In this document: positions 32,099 through 42,000 of the stretch, piece by piece
Position numbering within the stretch: the stretch's first letter is position 1
Layout of the letters: every line of letters begins with the position of its first letter
NCBI GenBank assembly: GCA_020698575.1
Contig: CM036255.1
Coordinates: 34,112,411 to 34,176,410 of the forward strand
From: Bostrychus sinensis
Lineage: Eukaryota > Chordata > Actinopteri > Gobiiformes > Eleotridae
DNA length: 64,000 bases
Reading direction: 5' to 3'
Notes under the pieces: model-generated
What the model was told of the DNA's origin: nothing
What the model saw: the letters and a program-made list of their open reading frames with translations, nothing else
Databases searched by the model: none
Made by a program: the position numbers and the translations under genes

Positions 32099-32239
32099 AG
32101 GGCATCAGCTTCAGTTTTGTTCTGCGTAATCCCATGAAACAAAACAACTGGGAGTCGTGTAAATAGATTTCCTAACACAAGCACTGGTGCTGGTGGTTTT
32201 TCTTATTCTCTGGTTCCCATGAGCTGCCAGCGTATCCTG

Positions 32240-32375
32240 CTGGGGCCAGTCTGAACGCCTGGGGGCCGTCTGAGCGCCCGGGGGCCGGTCCGAGCGCCCG
32301 GGGGCCGGTCCGAGCGCCCGGGGGCCGGTCCGAACGCCCGGGGCCGTTCCGAACGCCCGGGGCCAGTCTGAGCGC
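32240..32375. repeat. GC-rich 20-bp tandem repeat
   Basis: About six copies of GGGGCCGGTCCGAGCGCCCG with drift, inside a GC-rich island-like stretch (32.2-32.75 kb). No gene was recognised there; the open frames across it have no domain text. Confidence 0.85.
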
Positions 32376-32753
32376 CTGAATGATCCTAGGAGCTGTGGTG
32401 CCTGGGGCATGATGCCCCGGGTGTGGTGTCCTGTGGCAGACAGGTCCTAGGTGCGGGGCCACACTGAGAGCAGGTCAGACGTCCCCTGGGATGATTATTC
32501 AAAAAAGGACCGAGACGCCGCCTGGTGCGGCTCAGCCGGGGCCCCCCCGGAGCCAGGCCTGGGGCTGAGGCTCGAATGCGAGCGCCTGGTGGGCCACGGG
32601 GCCCGGCCGGGCTTAGCCTGAAGGAGCGACGTGGGCCTGACCTCCTACAGAGGGAGCCCCAGGGACCGGTGCAGCGTGGACCAGGCAGTGGTCGAAGGCG
32701 GTGCCTCGATGGCCCGGTCCCGGAGCTTGTGTGGGAGGTTGGGAGGTACCGGC

Positions 32754-32962
32754 GGGATATGGCGGGATATGGGGGGATATGGCGGGATATGGCGGGATAT
32801 GGGGGGATATGGGGGGATATGGCGGGATATGGGGGGATATGGCGGGATATGGTGGGATATGGCGGGATATGGCGGGATATGGGGGGATATGGGGGGATAT
32901 GGCGGGATATGGGGGGATATGGGGGGATATGGCGGGATATGGCGGGATATGGCGGGATATGG
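32754..32962. repeat. G-rich 10-bp minisatellite GGATATGG(C/G)G
   Basis: About 21 copies of a 10-base unit, many with GGGGGG runs. The G-strand could form G-quadruplexes. Open frames on both strands (IPPYPAISRH type) are artefacts. Confidence 0.92.
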
Positions 32963-33010
32963 TTGGTTTCAGCTCCAGCACAGGTTGGGCTCTGAAACCC
33001 AGTGTGGAGT

Positions 33011-34722
33011 TTAAAGAGTAACTCACCCCTGGTCCAGGCCTGACTCCGCCCACTGCCAGAGATTGAAAACTGCTCAAAAAGTGGGCAGAGACCTGGCAGA
33101 GACAGAGGAGGAGAACTGAGGAGGAGCAAGGCCTGATCCTGTGACTGACAGCTGTCAGAGACCTCATGGACCTCCTCCACAGCAGGGGGCGCCAAGTCCC
33201 AGAAATGGGGGAAAAAAATGCAGGACGTCTGGACTGATGTTTTATGTTCCTTTTATAATAACACAGTTGAAATATTGTGAGAAAGGCGTCGTGCGCCGCC
33301 GCAGTAATGTGTGCGTCAGATCGCGTCTTTATTTACTGGTATTATTTCAGCTGAGAGCTGTTTTTGATCGTATCTCCGCGAGTAAGAAATCGATTGTCAT
33401 CAAACAAAAAGTGACTTAAAGCGTGGCAAGTTTAAAACACATCTGTGGAGTCAAATCTCTCCCCAGTGTCACTCATTTGCAGTGTTGGGTTAGTTACTCA
33501 AAAAAGTAACTAGTTACAGATTACTAGTTACTCTTTTGAAAAGTAATATATTACTTTACTTGGTTACTGACTCGTGAAAATAACTTAGTTACTTTCCTTT
33601 TGGATTACTTCCTAACAGGAAGCCCAAATGAACCCAGTTCTAAATAGAAGAAGCCTATAGCCTCACCATTGCCCTGACCAGCTCTGTTATTTTATACAGG
33701 CGTTCAAGTTTTTTTTAGCTGCATTCATTTCAGCAGCAGTGCAGCCTGACACAGCAACTACTGCCCTTTAGGTTCACCTGCCTCTGCTCCTGTGCAGCGT
33801 TCACGTCCTGTGGACACAGTTTTATTTCACTACACTGAAGCTAAAACGCACTTGATGTTAGCGCCAAAGCGGTGCACGTCTCTTCTTTCCCCGCTGTCCC
33901 CGCTGACAGCAGCAGCTGCATGCGCCCCGACGCGCGCGGACAGGACGAGTGGCCGCTGCGCGCATAAAGAGGAGCAGAGAAGGGAACGGATGAAAATAAA
34001 GTAGAAAACGTATCAGCGCTATTCGTTTAATGCATTTTCATTCCGTGTCCTTGCGGTAAACTGCAGGTAAATGAAAGTGACTGTAGTGACTGTAACGTGA
34101 GTAACCAATTGGGTATTTTGTTAGTAACTGTAATATTACTTACTGGGGGGCTCAAAAGTAACGCGTTACCCCCTGCGTTACTGACAATTGTAATCTCGTT
34201 ACTTTGTAACGCGTTACTCCCAACACTGCTAATTTGTAGGTACATACTGTCATTGATCAGGCTCATTGTGCCTTATTGTGCGCTGACACACGGGACAGTA
34301 GAAGCGCAGCCGTGAAAGGGGAGGGGGGCGGAGGAGACTGAACGCTAAATGCGGGGCTGAGTGGCGTGTTTAGGAAAAAGACCCACACCTGGCAACAGCA
34401 GGACTGGGACGAGCGCGCGGGGGAGAGAGACAGCGAGGGCGTGGAGTGCACGGGGCCGTGGGAGGAGATACTCGGCACAGGTGCGGTAAAGTGGTCAAAT
34501 ACTACGTCACAGTTGCCTATCTGGAACTATTGAGCAGAAATCCCACTGTTTGACCCTAGGAGGGCAGCACTCTGACGGTTTTCACTACAAAATGTGAATT
34601 TAGACCTTTTTTTACAAAACAGTCAAACATAAGACTATAAATAGTGAGATGTATCACTAAAGCCCTGTTTGTACAGCTGATCAGCTCAAAAAAAATGGTG
34701 TAGGGGTGAGTTACTCTTTAAA
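33011..34722. mobile_element. DNA element with TTTAAAGAGTAACTCACCCC ends
   Basis: The left end at 33,010-33,029 and right end at 34,703-34,722 are perfect 20-base inverted copies whose outer part contains TTAA, fitting TTAA-targeting transposons. The 1.7 kb includes a younger hAT MITE at 33,480-34,228. No transposase frame was recognised. Confidence 0.7.
33480..34228. mobile_element. hAT-type MITE nested in the element above
   Basis: The ends CAGTGTTGGGTTAGTTAC and, reversed, CAGTGTTGGGAGTAACGCG are classic for this family. The 8-bp duplication has one mismatch: CTCATTTG (33,472-33,479) and CTAATTTG (34,229-34,236). Confidence 0.9.
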
Positions 34723-35540
34723 GCAAGTCACTGACTTCATGTTCAGAGTTTGTTCAGATTCCACAGTAAATAAAGCACAGTTACAGCGCTGTTGAGTTTG
34801 CATCTTGTTTCAGTTTTGTTTGTTCAGTGTCGTTGTAGGCAGACGAGCTGCTCGTTAGCCCAGGATGAAATGTTTTTAAAGATTTAGCTTCCCCTGTGTC
34901 AGCGGCCAGCAGCCGCTCTGTGGGGTCAGTGTGCTACAAACAGTGTACATTAGATTAAGTTGGCAAGATTTTATTTTATGTTCTTCAAAGGTTTTTTACC
35001 TTTTTTTCTTAACTTTTGTGTGCACTGTATTGAAAGAAGGGTTACAGGATATTAACTAAGTTATGGTGGGTCGCCGTAGTCTGAATTAATGGGAATTATT
35101 CCAGTAACAATTTTTTGCTCACTTTTACAGACATTGTATTTGTTTTTACCTCTGTTCAAATGATTTTAAAACCCATTAAAAGATATAAATCCTTCTCTTG
35201 TCTCCATGTTCTAACGTTGTTCCTCATCAGAAACAGACCTGGAGCTGTGTTTGACTTAACCCTGTATTCTCTGGCACTGACTTTCTGTTTCCTCTCCCAC
35301 AAAGCTCCGCCCACTCCAATGCTGCACAGCTCTGTTTCCGTTGCTTCCTGACACCGAGGGCAGCTCGGGGCATTTATTGAATTTATATTTTTTTTAGAGA
35401 CAAAGAACTACTCAACGTCCATGAAGCCAACTTTATTAAAGGAGTGATGTTCAGTTTTCTGGACACACTTCAGTGTCACTGTCAAAAACAAAACACTTCA
35501 GCACCGTAACCGAGTCAGGAGCTAAACTGTTTATGTAGTA
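34723..35540. other. Intergenic stretch, nothing recognised
   Basis: I see no exon-like, RNA or repeat structure that I can support. A reverse-strand AATAAA-like context occurs near 35,370-35,440, but no coding exon on that strand was found to go with it. Confidence 0.5.
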
Positions 35541-37438
35541 GTCCTGGTTTAGTCCTGGTTTAGTCCTGGTTTAGACCTGGTTTAGTCCTGGTTTAGTCCT
35601 GGTTTAGACCTGGTTTAGTCCTGGTTTAGACCTGGTTTAGTCCTGGTTTAGACCTGGTTTAGTCCTGGTTTAGTCCTGGTTTAGACCTGGTTTAGTCCTG
35701 GTTTAGTCCTGGTTTAGTCCTGGTTTAGACCTGGTTTAGACCTGGTTTAGACCTGGTTTAGACCTGGTTTAGACCTGGTTTAGTCCTGGTTTAGACCTGG
35801 TTTAGACCTGGTTTAGTCCTGGTTTAGTCCTGGTTTAGACCTGGTTTAGTCCTGGTTTAGACCTGGTTTAGTCCTGGTTTAGACCTGGTTTAGTCCTGGT
35901 TTAGTCCTGGTTTAGACCTGGTTTAGTCCTGGTTTAGTCCTGGTTTAGTCCTGGTTTAGACCTGGTTTAGACCTGGTTTAGACCTGGTTTAGTCCTGGTT
36001 TAGACCTGGTTTAGACCTGGTTTAGACCTGGTTTAGACCTGGTTTAGTCCTGGTTTAGACCTGGTTTAGACCTGGTTTAGTCCTGGTTTAGACCTGGTTT
36101 AGTCCTGGTTTAGACCTGGTTTAGACCTGGTTTAGTCCTGGTTTAGACCTGGTTTAGTCCTGGTTTAGTCCTGGTTTAGACCTGGTTTAGACCTGGTTTA
36201 GTCCTGGTTTAGACCTGGTTTAGTCCTGGTTTAGTCCTGGTTTAGACCTGGTTTAGACCTGGTTTAGTCCTGGTTTAGACCTGGTTTAGTCCTGGTTTAG
36301 ACCTGGTTTAGACCTGGTTTAGTCCTGGTGTAGACCTGGTTTAGTCCTGGTTTAGACCTGGTTTAGTCCTGGTTTAGTCCTGGTTTAGTCCTGGTTTAGA
36401 CCTGGTTTAGTCCTGGTGTAGACCTGGTTTAGTCCTGGTTTAGACCTGGTTTAGTCCTGGTTTAGTCCTGGTTTAGACCTGGTTTAGTCCTGGTTTAGTC
36501 CTGGTTTAGACCTGGTTTAGACCTGGTTTAGTCCTGGTTTAGACCTGGTTTAGTCCTGGTTTAGACCTGGTTTAGACCTGGTTTAGTCCTGGTGTAGACC
36601 TGGTTTAGTCCTGGTTTAGACCTGGTTTAGTTCTGGTTTAGTCCTGGTTTAGACCTGGTTTAGTCCTGGTTTAGTCCTGGTTTAGTCCTGGTTTAGACCT
36701 GGTTTAGTCCTGGTTTAGACCTGGTTTAGACCTGGTTTAGACCTGGTTTAGTCCTGGTTTAGACCTGGTTTAGTCCTGGTTTAGACCTGGTTTAGACCTG
36801 GTTTAGACCTGGTTTAGACCTGGTTTAGTCCTGGTTTAGACCTGGTTTAGTCCTGGTTTAGACCTGGTTTAGACCTGGTTTAGTCCTGGTTTAGTCCTGG
36901 TTTAGACCTGGTTTAGACCTGGTTTAGTCCTGGTTTAGACCTGGTTTAGACCTGGTTTAGTCCTGGTTTAGTCCTGGTTTAGACCTGGTTTAGTCCTGGT
37001 TTAGACCTGGTTTAGTCCTGGTTTAGACCTGGTTTAGTCCTGGTTTGGTCCTGGTTTAGACCTGGTTTAGTCCTGGTTTAGACCTGGTTTAGTCCTGGTT
37101 TAGACCTGGTTTAGTCCTGGTTTAGACCTGGTTTAGACCTGGTTTAGACCTGGTTCAGACCTGGTTCAGACCTGGTTCAGACCTGGTTTAGACCTGGTTT
37201 AGACCTGGTTTAGACCTGGTTTAGTCCTGGTTTAGACCTGGTTTAGACCTGGTTTAGTCCTGGTTTAGACCTGGTTTAGTCCTGGTTTAGACCTGGTTTA
37301 GTCCTGGTTTAGACCTGGTTTAGTCCTGGTTTAGACCTGGTTTAGTTCTGGTTTAGTCCTGGTTTAGACCTGGTTTAGACCTGGTTTAGACCTGGTTTAG
37401 ACCTGGTTTAGACCTGGTTTAGTCCTGGTTTAGACCTG
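35541..37438. repeat. 11-bp minisatellite, CCTGGTTTAG(T/A) strand, largest array
   Basis: About 173 copies of the CTAAACCAGGA/T unit read on the reverse strand (TCCTGGTTTAG and ACCTGGTTTAG intermixed). It is the same family as 14.99, 24.33 and 49.5 kb but in opposite orientation. Rare variants (GGTGTAG, GGTTCAG) cluster locally, for example CAG at 37,152-37,185. Confidence 0.95.
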
Positions 37439-37957
37439 TTTAAGATAATGTCCCTCTTTTTCACTGGTGCTCATCTTTTTAATGCCAGTGAATAAAGTCT
37501 CAGTAAAGACATTACTTTGCAAAATGTGTGTTTTTAGAATAAAAACAGCACATCAGATGTTTTATTTTCCCTAACCTGAAGCTCTTTGTATCTCAGTGAG
37601 GTGGTGAGAGAGATTTGTCCAAACCAAATCTCAACTTGTCCCACTTTTTGTATTTTTTGAGGTGGTCCCCTAAGTTCAATATGAAAACAAAAGATCACAA
37701 ATTGCAGTCAGTTTGTTCTATTTTTATTTATTGGTTTATTTTACAGGGACAGTGTATTCTTTAACATTTCTGTAAAGGCACCAGAGTTAAACAACCAGCT
37801 GTTTTTCATCTGCAGTACCTGGACAGATGTTAAAAAGTCATCCTGACACAAAATACAAATACATCACATTAGAATAAACATTTCATAAAACTGTAGAGTC
37901 TCTATACATCACATTCATTGAAAGGACAAGACGGCAGTGGATTCTAGTGTTCTAGTT

Positions 37958-38491
37958 CTGGGAGGTCCAAACCTTTTCCAATGAGGGCCAGATGTGAAGA
38001 GGGCCGAGAGTCGCTCCTGAAGTTTTCTAAGAACTGAACACATGTACAGAATAAATAAAATACATTGTTTTATAAGTATTTTGTTTGCAAAAGTCAAATA
38101 ATTATGAATTATTTTATCTGAAAACACAATTTAAAAGAAGTCACTTTTGTCTTGCACTTTTTTGTCTGTGATGCGTGCTCACTTTGTTTCCATGCTTCAT
38201 TCTGTACAAGAGCTGCCTAAACAAGTGAATTCCTCCATTGTGAGATTAATAAAGTTCAATCTAATCTCGTCCAAGTCCCAACAAAATAACATCTTTGAAC
38301 ATAAAACTGCAATTATTATTTGAAACACTAATTTAAAAATAAAAGGCAGAGAGGAGATGAGATGCAGACAAAGTTACAGAAACACTGTACAAAGGGCCAT
38401 AAGTACTGCATTTTGCCATAGAAGCTGAGGGCCAAGCGAAATCTCAACCTGGGCCACAAATGGCCCCCGGGCCGCACTTTGGACACCTCTG
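37958..38491. mobile_element. hAT-like element
   Basis: The left end CTGGGAGGTCCAAACC and right end GGGCCGCACTTTGGACACCT are diverged inverted copies of the familiar hAT end CAGNGGTGTCCAAA. The interior includes GTGAGATTAATAAAGTTCAA. No matching 8-bp duplication was found. Bases 37,439-37,957 contain no recognised feature. Confidence 0.6.
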
Positions 38492-38505
38492 AACTATTTT
38501 TTAAA

Positions 38506-38635
38506 TTTAATTTAATTTAATTTAATTTTATTTTATTTTATTTTATTTTATTTTATTTATTTTTTTATTTTATTTTATTTTATTTTATTTTATTTTATTT
38601 TATTTTATTTTATTTTATTTTATTTTATTTTATTT
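38506..38635. repeat. TTTTA pentanucleotide microsatellite
   Basis: About 25 copies of TTTTA/TTTAA lie some 50 bases upstream of the ATAD2 promoter motifs. Confidence 0.95.
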
Positions 38636-38681
38636 ACGTAAACTGAACTTGAAACTGAAACTCACGGACACGTTTACGGCA

Positions 38682-38717
38682 TGACGTCACTAGGAGGCGG
38701 CAGAGGACGCCATTTTT
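38682..38717 (+). promoter_or_regulatory. ATAD2 core promoter motifs (CRE, YY1-like)
   Basis: A full palindromic CRE, TGACGTCA (38,682-38,689), and a YY1-type GACGCCATTTTT (38,706-38,717) lie 225-260 bases before the start codon, at the edge of a CpG-rich region (38.75-39.1 kb). No TATA box is seen. The transcription start is probably shortly downstream. Confidence 0.55.
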
Positions 38718-38942
38718 AAATCCTCACAGAGGAACAGTTATCAGTTCATCTTCGGTTCTGGGTGGGTTTTCTCAGTTTTTCTCAGGTTTGTAAACCGCAG
38801 CGGGGCCTGGGCTCGGAGCGGGGAACGCTTCCACTTTTTACCGAAGCCTCTTGTGTCGTTTATTCGCCGTAAACCTTCCTTTTTTGTGGGTTTTTTAAAG
38901 TTTTCTCCGCGGTCAGGGTCCGGACCGTTGGCAGTGGTTACC

Positions 38943-39086
38943 ATGGTGACGGCCGGGAAGCACCGAGCCGGCGGGCCGAGGCTGCAGAGCAGGCCGGGGA
39001 GAGGCGCCTCTTCTCCGGCCACGACACCGCCCAGATCCCGGGGCCAGGGCACGACCGCGGGACCTGAGGCAGAGGCTGCGGCCAAC
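38943..39086 (+). CDS. atad2: ATAD2 exon 1 (start codon)
   Basis: The first in-frame ATG sits in a strong ACCATGG context. It encodes 48 residues rich in Arg, Pro, Ser and Gly (MVTAGKHRAGGPRLQSRPGR onward) and ends AAC/GTGAGT, phase 0. The surroundings are CpG-rich. The text is not conserved with mammals, as is usual for this N-terminus. Confidence 0.7.
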
Positions 39087-42000
39087 GTGAGTTCAGTTTA
39101 AAACGATTTTTTATCCAAGTTTAAGCGGAAAAGACCTTCTCTGAACTTATTTATTTTACACATCCTCTTGGTAAAAGTATTGACGTTAGTAGTTTGACTT
39201 TTTAATTGCGGCTTTTGTGAATGTGAGAAAATGTTAATTTAATTATTAGAACTTACCCAGTTCTTTTATTTGTGTATAACGTTTTTCTATTGTAACGTTA
39301 CCTAAATGTTTCTCCATCTCTTACACTGTAACGTTCTGTCTCTGTTGTTCAGGGCCACTGTGTTTGTCATTTACCACTTCATTATTTGTGAACCATTGTA
39401 AAAAACAAATGAAACCTTATAATATTCTATTTTTGATGTAGAAATTTAACTTACTTTTTATTTTTTATTTTTATCTTGGTTATAACTCTTCTTTATCGAC
39501 AAATAAGCTTTGTTCCAGACTGAAAGATATAACAAATACAGGTTTGATAGCCTGAAATAACTGTTTTGTAAGTGCAGATCAACATTTTTAATCATTAATA
39601 GTCACAATTTATTTAGTTTTAAGTTAATTACAATTTGTATTTTTTATCAATACATATTTATTGCCCATTTTAGTTCATCATTTGAGTTTTAGTTATTAGA
39701 TGTTTTGTCTTATCTGTGTACATGTAGAGAATTATTACACATTCATCTTCCAATACACCAACTATTCCACAGTTTATCCATTTAAAAGAGAGGGGCACAA
39801 ATGTAAAAAAGAAGAAAAAAGCACATATTAGAACTAATTTAACTTAGGGAGTTCAGCAGTGGAAGTTAGTTAAAAAATGCTACTTCAATTTAAAAAATAT
39901 TTCAAACAATAGTCATGAAAAGATACATTACTAAATAATATTAATATTATTATTAATATTATTCTATGTTTTTTATTTAGATAAATGTCCATTAACGTGC
40001 TGTATTTGGGGAGATAAGGAGAGGAACAGTAAACTTCAGCTTCAGCCTGCAGCAGTGTTCTGTGTTTTTGGTCGCACTGTGTACCCCCCTCATCGTTTAC
40101 GTGTTCGCTTTTCAGAAAGTGGTCATAGAGCGGTCGTCTGCGTTCATTATTACACAGATATTTCATACTTACTTTACTGTAAAAGCTAATTCTCTCTCAT
40201 TTAAATTTAAATTCAAGATACAAATGCACTCCTTTTATCCCGTCCTACAGCCTGAACTTTTTAGTCTCACCTTTCGCCCTAAGCTGCAAAAAAAAAATGC
40301 ACTGCCATAGAAAAATTATATAATAGATAATTCAATTTTTTTTCATGGTTACAATGATTAACTTCAGTCCTCATCATACACAGCAAACATTAACTGTGTT
40401 TATGAAAGTGAAGCCTTAAATTCCAGTTTGTGTGGTGCAGACACATCCAGCACAAACCTCTGCCTCTGCTCAGTCTGGGACCTTTTTCTACTTTGCCCTG
40501 ATGTGCACATCTCTGTAAGAACTACATTTTGGATTTGTGCTCACGCAAACACAAACAAACTCATTTCTCCACAAACACTTTCACACCAATTTATGACAAA
40601 AACTCACCCAAATCATTTTAGTTCAAAACATGTTTTTTATTTTCCTTGTAGGCTTGATCATTTATACAAACACTAATGTGGCCATCTCCACATTTATACC
40701 TCTGGCTACCATATATGGGCAAATGGCGCCACCTAGGGAAAAACAATAAAAACTAAAATTCCAATCCCTCACTGTCATGAATCCATGAAATACTTGATAA
40801 AAATGTGAAATTATATTGCAGTGACAGTGTAGAATAAGAATGTTGTTTTAATGGGAGTCAATGGCACAAAAAATGTCTTAGGGGTAAAGGCGGGACTATA
40901 TATATATTTTTAGACACCTTTTAACAGAATTAAAAAAATAATAATAATAAATCCTGAAATCAGAAAATTCATCCAAAAAAACACACCTGAGGCAAAATCT
41001 ATGCCGTTTGAATCAACACAACAAAAGTTATCCACAAAAAACTGCTGCAAAACATCAAAAAGGTCTTAGGGCTGCAGGAGGTTAAAATAACAATACATGT
41101 AAAAATAATTAATAAAAATATAACAAAATAATTTAGGAAAACAATATCAATTTCTATTACATTTACTTACTTTACTATATTTTTCAACAAAAAAAACTTA
41201 AACTCACAATAAGCTGACAAGAAAAGGTAATGAAAAATATTAATTGAAATAACTCTTGAAACACACTTTAATATGCAAATACAAATAATATTTCTAGTAG
41301 TTTCACCTCATTTTAATCAATATTTTTTATAAATAAATCATCGGTGATATACCTCAGCTCATCTTTCACAGGTTTCAGTTCTTTAATTTTAAAAGATTGC
41401 AAATATTTTCTCATCAATCCCACCGTCATCAATATTTTCTCAATCAAATCCCAGGAGCCCCTGTAAAGTGCTTGCGTACCCCTAGGGGTCCCCGTACCTC
41501 TGTTTGGGAAACTCTCTTACACCTTTGATCAAAGGGAAATATTTATGTTTTTAGATAAAAATGCAAGTCTGCTCGTTTTCTGTTTTATGTGCACATGCAT
41601 ACTTTTACTCATTTGTGTGTTTGTATTGTTTAAACCTCAATGTAAAGAATTCTATATTCACAAAAATGAATAAGTCAGTGTTTCCATCTTGGCTGTAAGC
41701 ATCTGCCACCTTGGCTAGCATTCAATATAAGCTGTGTGAAGTAATGTTTAAATTTAGTTTATAACCCAGAACCCAATTTGAATGCTTTTATGATGCAGTG
41801 TTTATTCAGTTTAATTCAGTTCAGTTTTATTTGTATGTCCCAGTATCACAACAAAAGTCTCCTCAAAGGCTTCACAAACAGTTGATCAAACATAAACACA
41901 CAATCAGCACAAACCTTAGCTGTGTCCCAGTTCAACGGCTGCAGCCTTGAAGGTCGCGGTCCACGGAGGCGACTCCTTCTTGTGGCCTTCGTGGACCACA

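Noticed and set aside
32386..33195. Reverse-strand 269-codon frame with IPPYPAISRH repeats
   Set aside because: It covers the GGGATATGG minisatellite and GC-rich repeats. No recognised domain and no splice support.
35370..35440. 3' end of a reverse-strand gene (AATAAA-like sites)
   Set aside because: No coding exon or splice structure was found on that strand nearby, so the signals alone are not enough.
2228..37438. CRISPR-like arrays
   Set aside because: The repeats are contiguous with no unique spacers of constant length, and the genome is vertebrate.
38741..39085. Reverse-strand 114-codon frame at the ATAD2 promoter
   Set aside because: It mirrors the GC-rich exon 1 with no homology. 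CpG-rich DNA often has long chance frames.
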